Below, piece after piece: positions 31,197-38,728 of a stretch of 64,000 bases of DNA; the first letter of the stretch is position 1, and the number at the start of each line of letters is the position of its first letter. Origin of the DNA: Synergistaceae bacterium UBA6083 (GTDB taxonomy: Bacteria; Synergistota; Synergistia; Synergistales; 79-D21); NCBI GenBank assembly GCA_002436015.1, contig DIXJ01000011.1, positions 57,603 through 121,602 on the forward strand, given 5' to 3'. The notes below the pieces were generated by a model, which was not told the DNA's origin, searched no databases, and saw only the letters and a list, made by a program, of their open reading frames with translations. A program made the position numbers and the translations under genes.

Positions 31197-32212
31197 GACC
31201 GAAACGTTTCCTGACCCTGGGTATCGAGAGCAGCTGCGATGATACGGCGGTAGCGGTCCTCGAAGGGCAGTCGAGGGTTTTGTCCTCCCTGATTTCCAGC
31301 CAGCTCGGACTTCATGCGCCATATGGGGGGGTTGTCCCGGAACTGGCCTCACGTGATCACCAGGAAAGGATCCTTCCTCTCCTTTTCTCGGCACTTTCAG
31401 AGACAGGCATCAAGGACCCTTCCCACGAAATCGGCCTCATCGGCGTCACGGCAGGGCCGGGGCTCATGGGGTCGCTTCTTGTGGGAGTCATGACGGCGAA
31501 AGCGCTAGCCCAGGCCTGGAATTTGCCCCTTTTGGGCGTGAACCACCTGGAGGGGCACCTTTTCGCCAATGTCATCCATTCTCCCGAACTCTCGCCTCCT
31601 TTTTTAACCCTCCTCGTTTCGGGGGGGCATACGGAAGTCATCCTGGTCAGGGCATTCGGGGATTACAAGCTTCTTGGCTGCACGAGGGATGATGCGGCCG
31701 GCGAGGCCTACGATAAGCTGGCAAAGGTGCTTGGGCTGGGGTATCCCGGTGGGCCTGCAATCGATCGCCTGGCAGGGTTGGGAAACTGCGGGGCTTTTTC
31801 CCTTCCTGTTCCCATGGCAGACACACCAAGGGTCGAATTTAGTTTCAGCGGCCTGAAAACAGCGACCCTGACTCTCCTCCGCCGCCTCGAAAACGAGGGG
31901 GTGGTTCCCGTAGAGGACCTGTGTGCCTCTTTCCAGAAAGCCGTGGTCTCGGTCCTTCTCACCAAGGTGGAACTGGCTGTCCGCATGACGGGGGTTAATC
32001 GGGTCACCCTTTCGGGAGGCGTTGCGGCGAACAGCGGGCTGCGAGCAGCTTTTTTGGCAAGGAAGGACTGGCAGGTCTTCCTGCCGCCTGCCCAGCTCTG
32101 CACCGACAATGGCGCTATGGTGGCCGCGGCCGCTTACAACGGCTACTGGAGAGGACGCCGGAGCGGGCTTGACCTTTCACCGGATCCTGCCTTGCCTCTT
32201 TTATCCGATTGA
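31193..32212 (+). CDS. tsaD: tRNA N6-threonylcarbamoyladenine transferase TsaD
   Basis: TsaD, with TsaB, TsaC and TsaE, makes t6A37 in tRNAs decoding ANN codons. About 339 residues with LGIESSCDDTAVAV, metal-binding HLEGH, LVSGGHTEVI, DDAAGEAYDK and the LSGGVAANSGLR phosphate-binding loop, and CTDNGAMVAAA. Start: TTG at 31193 overlapping the stop of the previous gene (TTGA) is consistent with local habit; an ATG at 31172 is an alternative. Genes tsaB, tsaC and tsaE are not in the window. Confidence 0.94.
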   Translation: MRPKRFLTLGIESSCDDTAVAVLEGQSRVLSSLISSQLGLHAPYGGVVPELASRDHQERILPLLFSALSETGIKDPSHEIGLIGVTAGPGLMGSLLVGVMTAKALAQAWNLPLLGVNHLEGHLFANVIHSPELSPPFLTLLVSGGHTEVILVRAFGDYKLLGCTRDDAAGEAYDKLAKVLGLGYPGGPAIDRLAGLGNCGAFSLPVPMADTPRVEFSFSGLKTATLTLLRRLENEGVVPVEDLCASFQKAVVSVLLTKVELAVRMTGVNRVTLSGGVAANSGLRAAFLARKDWQVFLPPAQLCTDNGAMVAAAAYNGYWRGRRSGLDLSPDPALPLLSD

Positions 32213-32237
32213 AAACGAAGAGAAAATAAGGAAAAAG

Positions 32238-32267
32238 CAAATAAAGCCGTTAAAACGGCTCTATTTG
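32238..32267 (+). terminator. Probable terminator after tsaD
   Basis: CAAATA and AGCCGTT pair with AACGGCT and TATTTG around an AA loop with one mismatch, 13 bp in total. It is followed by TCTCTTA only, so termination strength is uncertain. It sits 25 bases after the tsaD stop and before the groES promoter. Confidence 0.6.
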
Positions 32268-32290
32268 TCTCTTATCGGACCAGGCCCTGT

Positions 32291-32319
32291 TTGAGGGAAT
32301 CGGGGGTGGCTTCTACACT
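32291..32319 (+). promoter_or_regulatory. Promoter of groES-groEL
   Basis: TTGAGG (32291-32296), 17-base spacer and TACACT (32314-32319). The CIRCE operator starts 14 bases downstream, over the likely transcription start. Confidence 0.7.
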
Positions 32320-32332
32320 TTTCACCGGGAAA

Positions 32333-32359
32333 TTAGCACTCGCTATCGACGAGTGCTAA
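32333..32359 (+). promoter_or_regulatory. CIRCE operator (HrcA binding site)
   Basis: TTAGCACTC (32333-32341), nine-base spacer, GAGTGCTAA (32351-32359): a perfect CIRCE. It is bound by HrcA when folded and represses groESL in the absence of heat stress. hrcA is not in this window. Confidence 0.97.
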
Positions 32360-32391
32360 TACAATAAACCAAATCGCAGGAGGGATGTCTC

Positions 32392-32679
32392 ATGCAGTTG
32401 AAGCCTTTGGCGGATCGTATCGTCGTCAAGGTCCTGACCCAGGAAGAAAAGACCCGCGGCGGGATCGTCCTACCGGACACAGCGAAAGAGAAGCCCCAGG
32501 AAGCCAAGGTCATGGCCGTCGGGTCGGGTAAGGTTCTGGAGAACGGCCAGAAGCTCCCGCCGGAAGTCAAGGTCGGGGACCGGGTCCTCTTCGGGAAGTA
32601 TTCCGGTACCGAGGTCAAGGTTGACGGTGAAGAATACCTGATCCTGAGCGAACGCGATATCCTCGCGATCGTTGACTAA
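32392..32679 (+). CDS. groES: Co-chaperonin GroES
   Basis: 95 residues, typical of GroES, which caps the GroEL cavity. Sequence begins MQLKPLADRIVVKVLTQEEKTRGGIVLPD (mobile loop included) and contains VGDRVLFGKYSGTEVKVDGEEYLILSERDILAI. Under a perfect CIRCE, 34 bases before groEL. Confidence 0.97.
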   Translation: MQLKPLADRIVVKVLTQEEKTRGGIVLPDTAKEKPQEAKVMAVGSGKVLENGQKLPPEVKVGDRVLFGKYSGTEVKVDGEEYLILSERDILAIVD

Positions 32680-32713
32680 CCTGGAAACCATTTAGAACAG
32701 GAGGGACCCTGAA

Positions 32714-34339
32714 ATGGCCAAGATCCTGAGTTTCGGCGAGGAAGCTCGTCGCTCCCTGGAAAAGGGAATCAACAAGGTAGCAGACACCGTTGGCGTGACC
32801 CTAGGCCCCAAAGGCCGCAATGTCGTCCTCGAGAAGAAGTTCGGCTCCCCCACCATCACCAACGACGGCGTGACGATCGCCAAGGAGATCGAGCTTGAAG
32901 ACCCCTTTGAGAACATGGGGGCCCAGCTCCTGAAGGAAGTTGCCTCCAAGACGAACGATGTTGCCGGAGACGGGACGACCACAGCCACGGTCCTGGCCCG
33001 TGCCATGATCCGCGAAGGCATGAAGAACGTTGCCGCCGGCGCGAACGGTATCCTGATGCGCCGTGGAATCGAAGGCGCCGTGGACGTGGTTGTGGACGAG
33101 CTGAAAGAGCTTTCCATCGCCGTAAAGGAACGCAACAAGATCGCCCAGGTCGCGGCAATTTCTGCCAACGACAAGGTTATCGGCAATCTTATCGCGGAAG
33201 CGATGGAGAAGGTCGGAGAAGATGGCGTCATCACGGTCGAAGACGGCCAGACGGTCGGCACGACCCTTGAAACCGTCGAGGGGCTCCAGTTTGACAAGGG
33301 CTACATCAGCCCCTACATGGTCACCAACGCAGAGCGGATGGAAGCCGTTCTCGAGGACGCACACATCCTGATCAACGACGGCAAGATCACCAACGTCAAG
33401 GATCTCCTTCCCGTGCTTGAGAAGGTTGTCCAGACCGGCAAGCCTCTCATGATCATCTCCGAGGACATCGAGGGCGAAGCCCTTGCGACCCTCGTGGTCA
33501 ACAAGCTCCGCGGCATCCTGCAGGTTGTAGCCGTCAAGGCGCCGGGCTTCGGAGACCGTCGCAAGGCCATGCTCCAGGACATCGCCATCGTCACCGGTGG
33601 ACAGGTTGTCAGCGAAGAAGTCGGCCTCAAGCTTGAGAATGCCGACCTCACCATGATGGGCCGGGCGAAGACGATCCGCGTCACCAAGGAAGAAACGATT
33701 ATCGTCGAGGGCAAGGGAGATTCCGAGAAGATCCATGCCCGCGCTGCACAGATCCGCAAGGAACTGGAAGACTCCACCTCCGAGTACGACAAGGAGAAGC
33801 TGCAGGAGCGCCTGGCGAAGCTAGTCGGCGGCGTGGCCGTCATCCAGGTTGGAGCCGCTACCGAGACCGAGCAGAAGGAACTGAAGCATCGTATCGAGGA
33901 TGCCCTGAACGCGACTCGCGCGGCTGTCGAGGAGGGGATTGTCGCCGGCGGCGGCGTTGCCCTAATTAATTCCCTCTCCGCGCTCGAGAAGTACATCGAG
34001 TCCATGTCGGGAGACGAGAAGACCGGAGCAACGATCGTGCGAAAGGCCCTTACAGAGCCTCTCCACCTTATCGCCTCCAACGCTGGTTACCAGGGCGACG
34101 TGGTCGTCGAAAAGGTCCTGGGGCTTCCCAGGGGACAGGGCCTGAACGCAGCAACAGGCGATTACGTCGATATGGTCAAGGAAGGGATCATCGATCCGCT
34201 CAAGGTTACGAGGAGCGCTGTGCAGAACGCCGCTTCCATCGCGGCAATGGTCCTGACGACCGAGGCCCTCATCGGCGATAAGCCCGAGAAGAAGGATGCC
34301 ATGCCCTCCATGCCTGGCGGAATGGGCGATTACGACTAG
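32714..34339 (+). CDS. groEL: Chaperonin GroEL
   Basis: 541 residues, ATP-driven folding chaperonin. Diagnostic segments: GVTLGPKGRNVVLEK (nucleotide binding), ASKTNDVAGDGTTTATVLARA, ISPYMVT and the C-terminal GGM tail (MPSMPGGMGDYD, with GG repeats short). Cotranscribed with groES and followed by a very strong terminator. Nothing odd in length or motifs. Confidence 0.98.
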   Translation: MAKILSFGEEARRSLEKGINKVADTVGVTLGPKGRNVVLEKKFGSPTITNDGVTIAKEIELEDPFENMGAQLLKEVASKTNDVAGDGTTTATVLARAMIREGMKNVAAGANGILMRRGIEGAVDVVVDELKELSIAVKERNKIAQVAAISANDKVIGNLIAEAMEKVGEDGVITVEDGQTVGTTLETVEGLQFDKGYISPYMVTNAERMEAVLEDAHILINDGKITNVKDLLPVLEKVVQTGKPLMIISEDIEGEALATLVVNKLRGILQVVAVKAPGFGDRRKAMLQDIAIVTGGQVVSEEVGLKLENADLTMMGRAKTIRVTKEETIIVEGKGDSEKIHARAAQIRKELEDSTSEYDKEKLQERLAKLVGGVAVIQVGAATETEQKELKHRIEDALNATRAAVEEGIVAGGGVALINSLSALEKYIESMSGDEKTGATIVRKALTEPLHLIASNAGYQGDVVVEKVLGLPRGQGLNAATGDYVDMVKEGIIDPLKVTRSAVQNAASIAAMVLTTEALIGDKPEKKDAMPSMPGGMGDYD

Positions 34340-34358
34340 GGATAGGATTTCTGCTTGG

Positions 34359-34387
34359 CCCCCGCGCAATGCGGGGGTTTTTTTTTT
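34359..34387 (+). terminator. Terminator after groEL
   Basis: A 7-bp stem CCCCCGC/GCGGGGG with a GCAAT loop, then ten T. Located 20 bases after the groEL stop. Confidence 0.95.
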
Positions 34388-34490
34388 CAAAAGGTCCGAT
34401 TCTCCGTCAAGGTCTTTGTCTGTTAAGATAATCCCGGGTACGAGCATCCCGATTTCAAGCCGAAGGGGGAGAAGCCCTCAGGGCTCTTTC

Positions 34491-36032
34491 ATGGCACCTC
34501 ACTCGAATATCGTCATCCTGGATTGCGGTTCCCAGTACACGCAGCTCATCGCAAGGCGCATACGGGAACTTCAGGTCCATAGTGAAATCCTTCCGTGGGA
34601 TTCACCGGAAGAGGCGATCCTGGCCCGCAACCCGAACGGGATCATCATTTCCGGAGGCCCTCGAAGCGTCCTTGAGGAAGATGCCCCAACGATCCCGGAT
34701 TCCATCCTCCATTCCGGGATCCCGATCCTGGGGATCTGCTACGGCATGCAGCTTCTTGCCCATCGACTCGGGGGGACCGTCATGCAGGCTCCTTTGGCGG
34801 AGTATGGACCTGCGGAAGTCCGGGTCCTGGATTTTGAAAACTCTCTCCTGAAAGGGATCCCCGAATCCCTATCGGTTTGGATGAGCCACTGGGACAGTGT
34901 GACCTCGCTGCCGGCAGGATGCCACGCCATCGCAGAAAGTGGGGGAGGGCTTATCGCGGGGTTTGCGGACAGGGCAAGCCGGATCACGGCCCTGCAATTC
35001 CACCCTGAAGTGGCCCATACGCCCAGGGGGATGGAGATCCTAAGGAATTTCCTCTTCTCCATCTGCGAGTGCGTACCGGACTGGAACCTGAGCGATTGGG
35101 CGGACCAGTCGGTCCGGGCGATTCGGGAGCAGGTGGGAACCGATCGGGTTGTGTGCGGACTCTCCGGTGGGGTGGATTCGACCGTGGCGGCGGTTATGAC
35201 GGCACGTGCGATCGGAGACCAGCTCGATTGCATTTTTGTCAACAACGGTCTCTTGCGCCTGGACGAGGCGGAAGAAGTTCTGGAGGCTTACCGCGGGATA
35301 AACCTGCGAATCCATTACGTCGATGCATCGGGCCGTTTCCTGGAAGGGCTCAGGGGGGTTTCGGAGCCCGAACGGAAGAGAAAGATCATCGGCGAACTCT
35401 TTGTCAGGGTTTTCGAGGAGAAGGCTGCGGAAATCGGGGGAGCTCAATGGCTTCTCCAGGGAACTCTCTATCCAGACATCATCGAAAGCGGGCACAAGGG
35501 CAAGGGAGCCGCAGTCATCAAGACGCACCACAACGTTGGGGGGCTTCCCGAGCGGATGTCCCTGAAAATCCTCGAACCCCTTCGTGATCTTTTCAAGGAC
35601 GAAGGGCGTGAAATTGGCCGAATGCTAGGGGTACCGGAACTGATACTTGGGCGGCATCCTTTCCCAGGACCGGGATTGGCTGTCCGATGCCTTGGCGAGA
35701 TCACAGCCGACCGCCTCGATACCCTGAGAAGGGCCGATGCCATTTTCATCGACGAGATCCGGAAGGCGGGTCTCTACGATCGCCTTTGGCAGGCCTTCTG
35801 TGTTCTTTTGCCTGCCCGCAGCGTCGGGGTGATGGGTGATGTACGGACCTATGCCGAAGCCATCGCTCTCCGGGCGGTCGAATCGCTCGATGCCATGACC
35901 GCGGATTGGGCCAGGCTGCCGGCAGACCTTCTCAACAGGACGGCAAACCGGATCTGCAACGAGGTCCAGGGGGTCAACCGGGTTGTTTACGATGTGACGA
36001 GCAAACCCCCGGCAACGATCGAATGGGAGTAG
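34491..36032 (+). CDS. guaA: GMP synthase (glutamine-hydrolysing)
   Basis: 513 residues. Class I glutamine amidotransferase domain with GICYGMQL (Cys nucleophile) and the HPEV His-Glu pair; ATP-pyrophosphatase domain with the P-loop LSGGVDST; C-terminal dimerisation domain ending in DVTSKPPATIEWE. It converts XMP to GMP. Start ATG at 34491 gives MAPHSNIVILDCG, the family beginning. larB follows after 13 bases. Confidence 0.96.
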   Translation: MAPHSNIVILDCGSQYTQLIARRIRELQVHSEILPWDSPEEAILARNPNGIIISGGPRSVLEEDAPTIPDSILHSGIPILGICYGMQLLAHRLGGTVMQAPLAEYGPAEVRVLDFENSLLKGIPESLSVWMSHWDSVTSLPAGCHAIAESGGGLIAGFADRASRITALQFHPEVAHTPRGMEILRNFLFSICECVPDWNLSDWADQSVRAIREQVGTDRVVCGLSGGVDSTVAAVMTARAIGDQLDCIFVNNGLLRLDEAEEVLEAYRGINLRIHYVDASGRFLEGLRGVSEPERKRKIIGELFVRVFEEKAAEIGGAQWLLQGTLYPDIIESGHKGKGAAVIKTHHNVGGLPERMSLKILEPLRDLFKDEGREIGRMLGVPELILGRHPFPGPGLAVRCLGEITADRLDTLRRADAIFIDEIRKAGLYDRLWQAFCVLLPARSVGVMGDVRTYAEAIALRAVESLDAMTADWARLPADLLNRTANRICNEVQGVNRVVYDVTSKPPATIEWE

Positions 36033-36045
36033 GGCTCCTGCGGAC

Positions 36046-36822
36046 ATGATTCCTACCCCAGAGAGCCCGTACCGGGATTTCCTGGAAAAGATCCGAAGCG
36101 GACAGCTGTCTGTCGAGGAGGGGCTTGAGACCCTGTCGAGCATGGCGACCCTCCACATGGACGATATCCGCCTGGATGTTCACCGTGCTTACCGGTGCGG
36201 TATCGGTGAAGTCATCTATTGCCCGGGCAAGACTGCGAAACAGCTTGAGAAAATCGCAGGAGGCTGCTCCGACAGGGATGAAGCCCTGATTTTCAGCAGG
36301 ATGGACGAGGCCCAGGCAAGAACGGTAGGGGCTGCCCTTGCCGGCTTTGCCTACGATGAAGTCTCGCGAATCGGTTACCGCAGGGGGTCCAACCATCTCC
36401 GGAGGGGGAGCGTCGGGGTTATCTGCGGGGGCGCAGCAGACCTGCCGGTGGCTTGCGAAGCTGCCCTTGTTGCGGAACTTTGCGGTTGCCGGGTCACTCG
36501 GCACTTTGACGTGGGAGTGGCCGGGCTGCATCGGCTTCTCGCCGTGTTGCCCGAACTCCGCAACTCTGACGTGGTGGTCGCAGTGGCCGGCATGGAGGCA
36601 GCCCTGCCCACGGTAGCCGCGGGGCTCTTGAGGACCGTGGTTGTGGCGGTGCCGACATCGGTGGGGTACGGTTCTAGCTGGGGGGGGCTGGCGGCCCTCC
36701 TGGGCATTCTTAACAGTTGCTGCCCCAACGTGGTTGCCGTCAATATCGATAATGGCCTGGGAGCCGGGATTTCAGCGGCCCTTATCTCGGAAGGAGGTCT
36801 CCATCGTGGTGGAGGCGAGTAG
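36046..36822 (+). CDS. larB: LarB family: pyridinium-3,5-biscarboxylic acid mononucleotide synthase
   Basis: 258 residues. LarB carboxylates and hydrolyses nicotinic acid adenine dinucleotide in the first step to the nickel-pincer cofactor of lactate racemase and related enzymes. The C-terminal half resembles PurE (RRGSVGVICGGAADLPVACEAA, CGCRVTRHFDVGVAGLHRL), and the N-terminus matches LarB (SPYRDFLEKIRSGQLSVEEGL). The GTG of the AI-2E-family gene overlaps it by 17 bases. Genes larC and larE are not in this window; many genomes carry them elsewhere. Confidence 0.9.
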   Translation: MIPTPESPYRDFLEKIRSGQLSVEEGLETLSSMATLHMDDIRLDVHRAYRCGIGEVIYCPGKTAKQLEKIAGGCSDRDEALIFSRMDEAQARTVGAALAGFAYDEVSRIGYRRGSNHLRRGSVGVICGGAADLPVACEAALVAELCGCRVTRHFDVGVAGLHRLLAVLPELRNSDVVVAVAGMEAALPTVAAGLLRTVVVAVPTSVGYGSSWGGLAALLGILNSCCPNVVAVNIDNGLGAGISAALISEGGLHRGGGE

Positions 36823-37927
36823 CCCCGAAGTGCCCAGGAACCGACCAAGAGGAACCTTCGTCCCGTTCGTCGTCTTTTTCGCGGCGCTTTCAACGATTGC
36901 CCTCCTGCTGGCCTTTCCTCTCCTGCGCCCTTTGGCCTGGTCAATCATCCTTTCCTTCTTCAGCTATCCCCTTTTCCAACTGCTACATGGTCGGATTTTC
37001 CGCGGGCGTTTTGCGAATGTCGCTGCTGCCCTGACGACGGCCGTGATCATTGCGATGCTGCTTCTGCCGGCAATCCTTTTCGTGTTTTACCTGGCCCACG
37101 ACGGCATGGCCCTCTACGGTCGGCTGACGAGTATCGTGGAAAAGTTGGAAAAACAGGACATATCCTTCCTTTTCGGCCTCATTCCCCAGTCACTTCAGGA
37201 ATTCCTGAAACCCTGGCTATCCCAGGTCAACCTTGTAAACGATCTCATCGGACAGCTTGGGAGATGGTTCTCCGGCTGGATCGCTAGCGTTTCCAGGGGG
37301 GTTTTCGAAAGTGCCCTCAAGCTCGTCTTCCAGATGATCGTCATTACTGTTGCTTCCTTCTTCATGATCCGGGACGGGCATGTCATCGTGGAGTATATCC
37401 GGGACATCGTCCCCCTTTCCGCGGAGGAAACCGACGCGATGCTCTCGCGGGGGAGAAGGATGCTCCAGGCGGTTGTTTACGGTTTCACGTTCACGGCTGC
37501 CGTCCAGGGATTCCTCGGTGCCCTCGGCTGGTGGTGGGTGGGACTCCCGAACGCTTTCCTCTTCGGGGCCCTGATGTTCATTTTCGCGATCATTCCCTTC
37601 GTCGGAACGGCCCTGGTCTGGGTTCCGGGTGCCCTCTACCTGCTTGCCACGGGACAACACGGGGCGGCGCTGACCCTGACATTCTGGGGACTTGCCATCG
37701 TCAGTACCGTGGACAATTTCCTGAGGCCGGTCTTTATCTCCGAAGGGAGCAAAGTTCACATCCTCATCGTGTTCATCGGGGTTGTCGGCGGCCTTGCGAC
37801 CCTCGGTTTCCTCGGGATTTTCCTCGGGCCGCTCGTCATGACCCTCTTCTTTTTCTGCCTTGATGCCTACCGCCGGATCTGGCTCAATCTCCGCCAGGCG
37901 GGTTCTCCGGGGGCATCCCCTCAATGA
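36806..37927 (+). CDS. AI-2E-family transporter (UPF0118)
   Basis: 373 residues, about eight membrane helices of the UPF0118 type, such as FVVFFAALSTIALLLAFPLL and the C-terminal LGFLGIFLGPLVMTLFFFCLDAYR. The family includes AI-2 exporters and Na+/H+ antiporters, so the substrate is uncertain. GTG 36806 is chosen because AAGGAGGT lies seven bases before it, within the end of larB. It ends 4 bases inside mobB. Confidence 0.85.
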   Translation: MVEASSPEVPRNRPRGTFVPFVVFFAALSTIALLLAFPLLRPLAWSIILSFFSYPLFQLLHGRIFRGRFANVAAALTTAVIIAMLLLPAILFVFYLAHDGMALYGRLTSIVEKLEKQDISFLFGLIPQSLQEFLKPWLSQVNLVNDLIGQLGRWFSGWIASVSRGVFESALKLVFQMIVITVASFFMIRDGHVIVEYIRDIVPLSAEETDAMLSRGRRMLQAVVYGFTFTAAVQGFLGALGWWWVGLPNAFLFGALMFIFAIIPFVGTALVWVPGALYLLATGQHGAALTLTFWGLAIVSTVDNFLRPVFISEGSKVHILIVFIGVVGGLATLGFLGIFLGPLVMTLFFFCLDAYRRIWLNLRQAGSPGASPQ

Positions 37928-38565
37928 AAGCGTTCGTTGCCGTAAGCGGCTTCAAGAATTCCGGCAAGACCACACTTTGCCTTGACTTGGCTTCAAGGCT
38001 TGAGGGCATGGGAATCCGGGTGGCTTTCGTCAAGCGAACACACGAGTTGATCTTGGACTCGCAGGGGACGGACACCGGCCTATTCCTGAGGCAAGGAATC
38101 CCGACTATCCTATGGGGACCCGACGGAATTCGCGGAGAGGCCCGGGAGACCAAGCCCGAGCTGGAATGGCTGGTCGATCGCCTCATGCCGGATGTGGATT
38201 TGGTCCTCCTGGAAGGCGGAAAGGATTTGCCGTTGCCCCGCATCTGGGTTGGCCCCCCCGAAGACTGCCCGGAAGGCGTCGGCGGGATCCTGGCCTGGTA
38301 CACCCGGGAGGGGAGGACGGAGAAGGTGCCCTCTTTTGGTCCGGGAGAGGAGGAGCAACTGGCCCGCCTGCTCGTCGAACGCCTGCTCCGGAGCAAGGAT
38401 TTCCCCGCGATAAGCCTCCATGTCGACGGCAGGAAAGTTTTTCTCAAGCCTTACTTGGCAAAATTCCTCCAGGAATCCATCCAGGGGATGCTTCGATCCC
38501 TCAAGGATACGGAGGGGCGGGATATTTCCATTCACATCCGAGGGCACGATAGCCCAGGACGGTGA
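37924..38565 (+). CDS. mobB: Molybdopterin-guanine dinucleotide biosynthesis protein MobB
   Basis: 213 residues. P-loop GTPase-like protein with Walker A VSGFKNSGKTTL at the N-terminus, VAFVKRTHE and the LVLLEGGKDLPLPRI segment of MobB. MobB assists MobA in linking GMP to molybdopterin. Short relative of other MobB proteins at the front, longer at the C-terminus. Molybdenum use fits selenium use, since both serve formate dehydrogenase-like enzymes, but none is in view. Overlaps the upstream gene by 4 bases. Confidence 0.85.
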   Translation: MKAFVAVSGFKNSGKTTLCLDLASRLEGMGIRVAFVKRTHELILDSQGTDTGLFLRQGIPTILWGPDGIRGEARETKPELEWLVDRLMPDVDLVLLEGGKDLPLPRIWVGPPEDCPEGVGGILAWYTREGRTEKVPSFGPGEEEQLARLLVERLLRSKDFPAISLHVDGRKVFLKPYLAKFLQESIQGMLRSLKDTEGRDISIHIRGHDSPGR

Positions 38566-38608
38566 ACGCAGGGGTTTTCAATTGAGGTCCCGATTGTGTC
38601 CGGGTCCC

Positions 38609-38637
38609 TTGTGCTGGATGCACTAGATGTCTATAAT
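38609..38637 (+). promoter_or_regulatory. Promoter of hppA
   Basis: TTGTGC (38609-38614), 17-base spacer, perfect TATAAT (38632-38637). The leader to the hppA ATG is about 85 bases. Confidence 0.75.
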
Positions 38638-38658
38638 AATGGGCGCTTTTCATGCCAA

Positions 38659-38681
38659 TGCCCGCCCTGCAGGGGCGGGCA
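38659..38681 (+). other. Hairpin in the hppA leader
   Basis: TGCCCGCCC and GGGCGGGCA pair perfectly (9 bp) around a TGCAG loop, 47 bases before the ATG. There is no T run and it lies downstream of the promoter, so it may stabilise or regulate the leader. Confidence 0.55.
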
Positions 38682-38728
38682 AGTTGTTACGCCAAACGGA
38701 ATTTCATAGTCCAAAGGAGGTTTCATCG

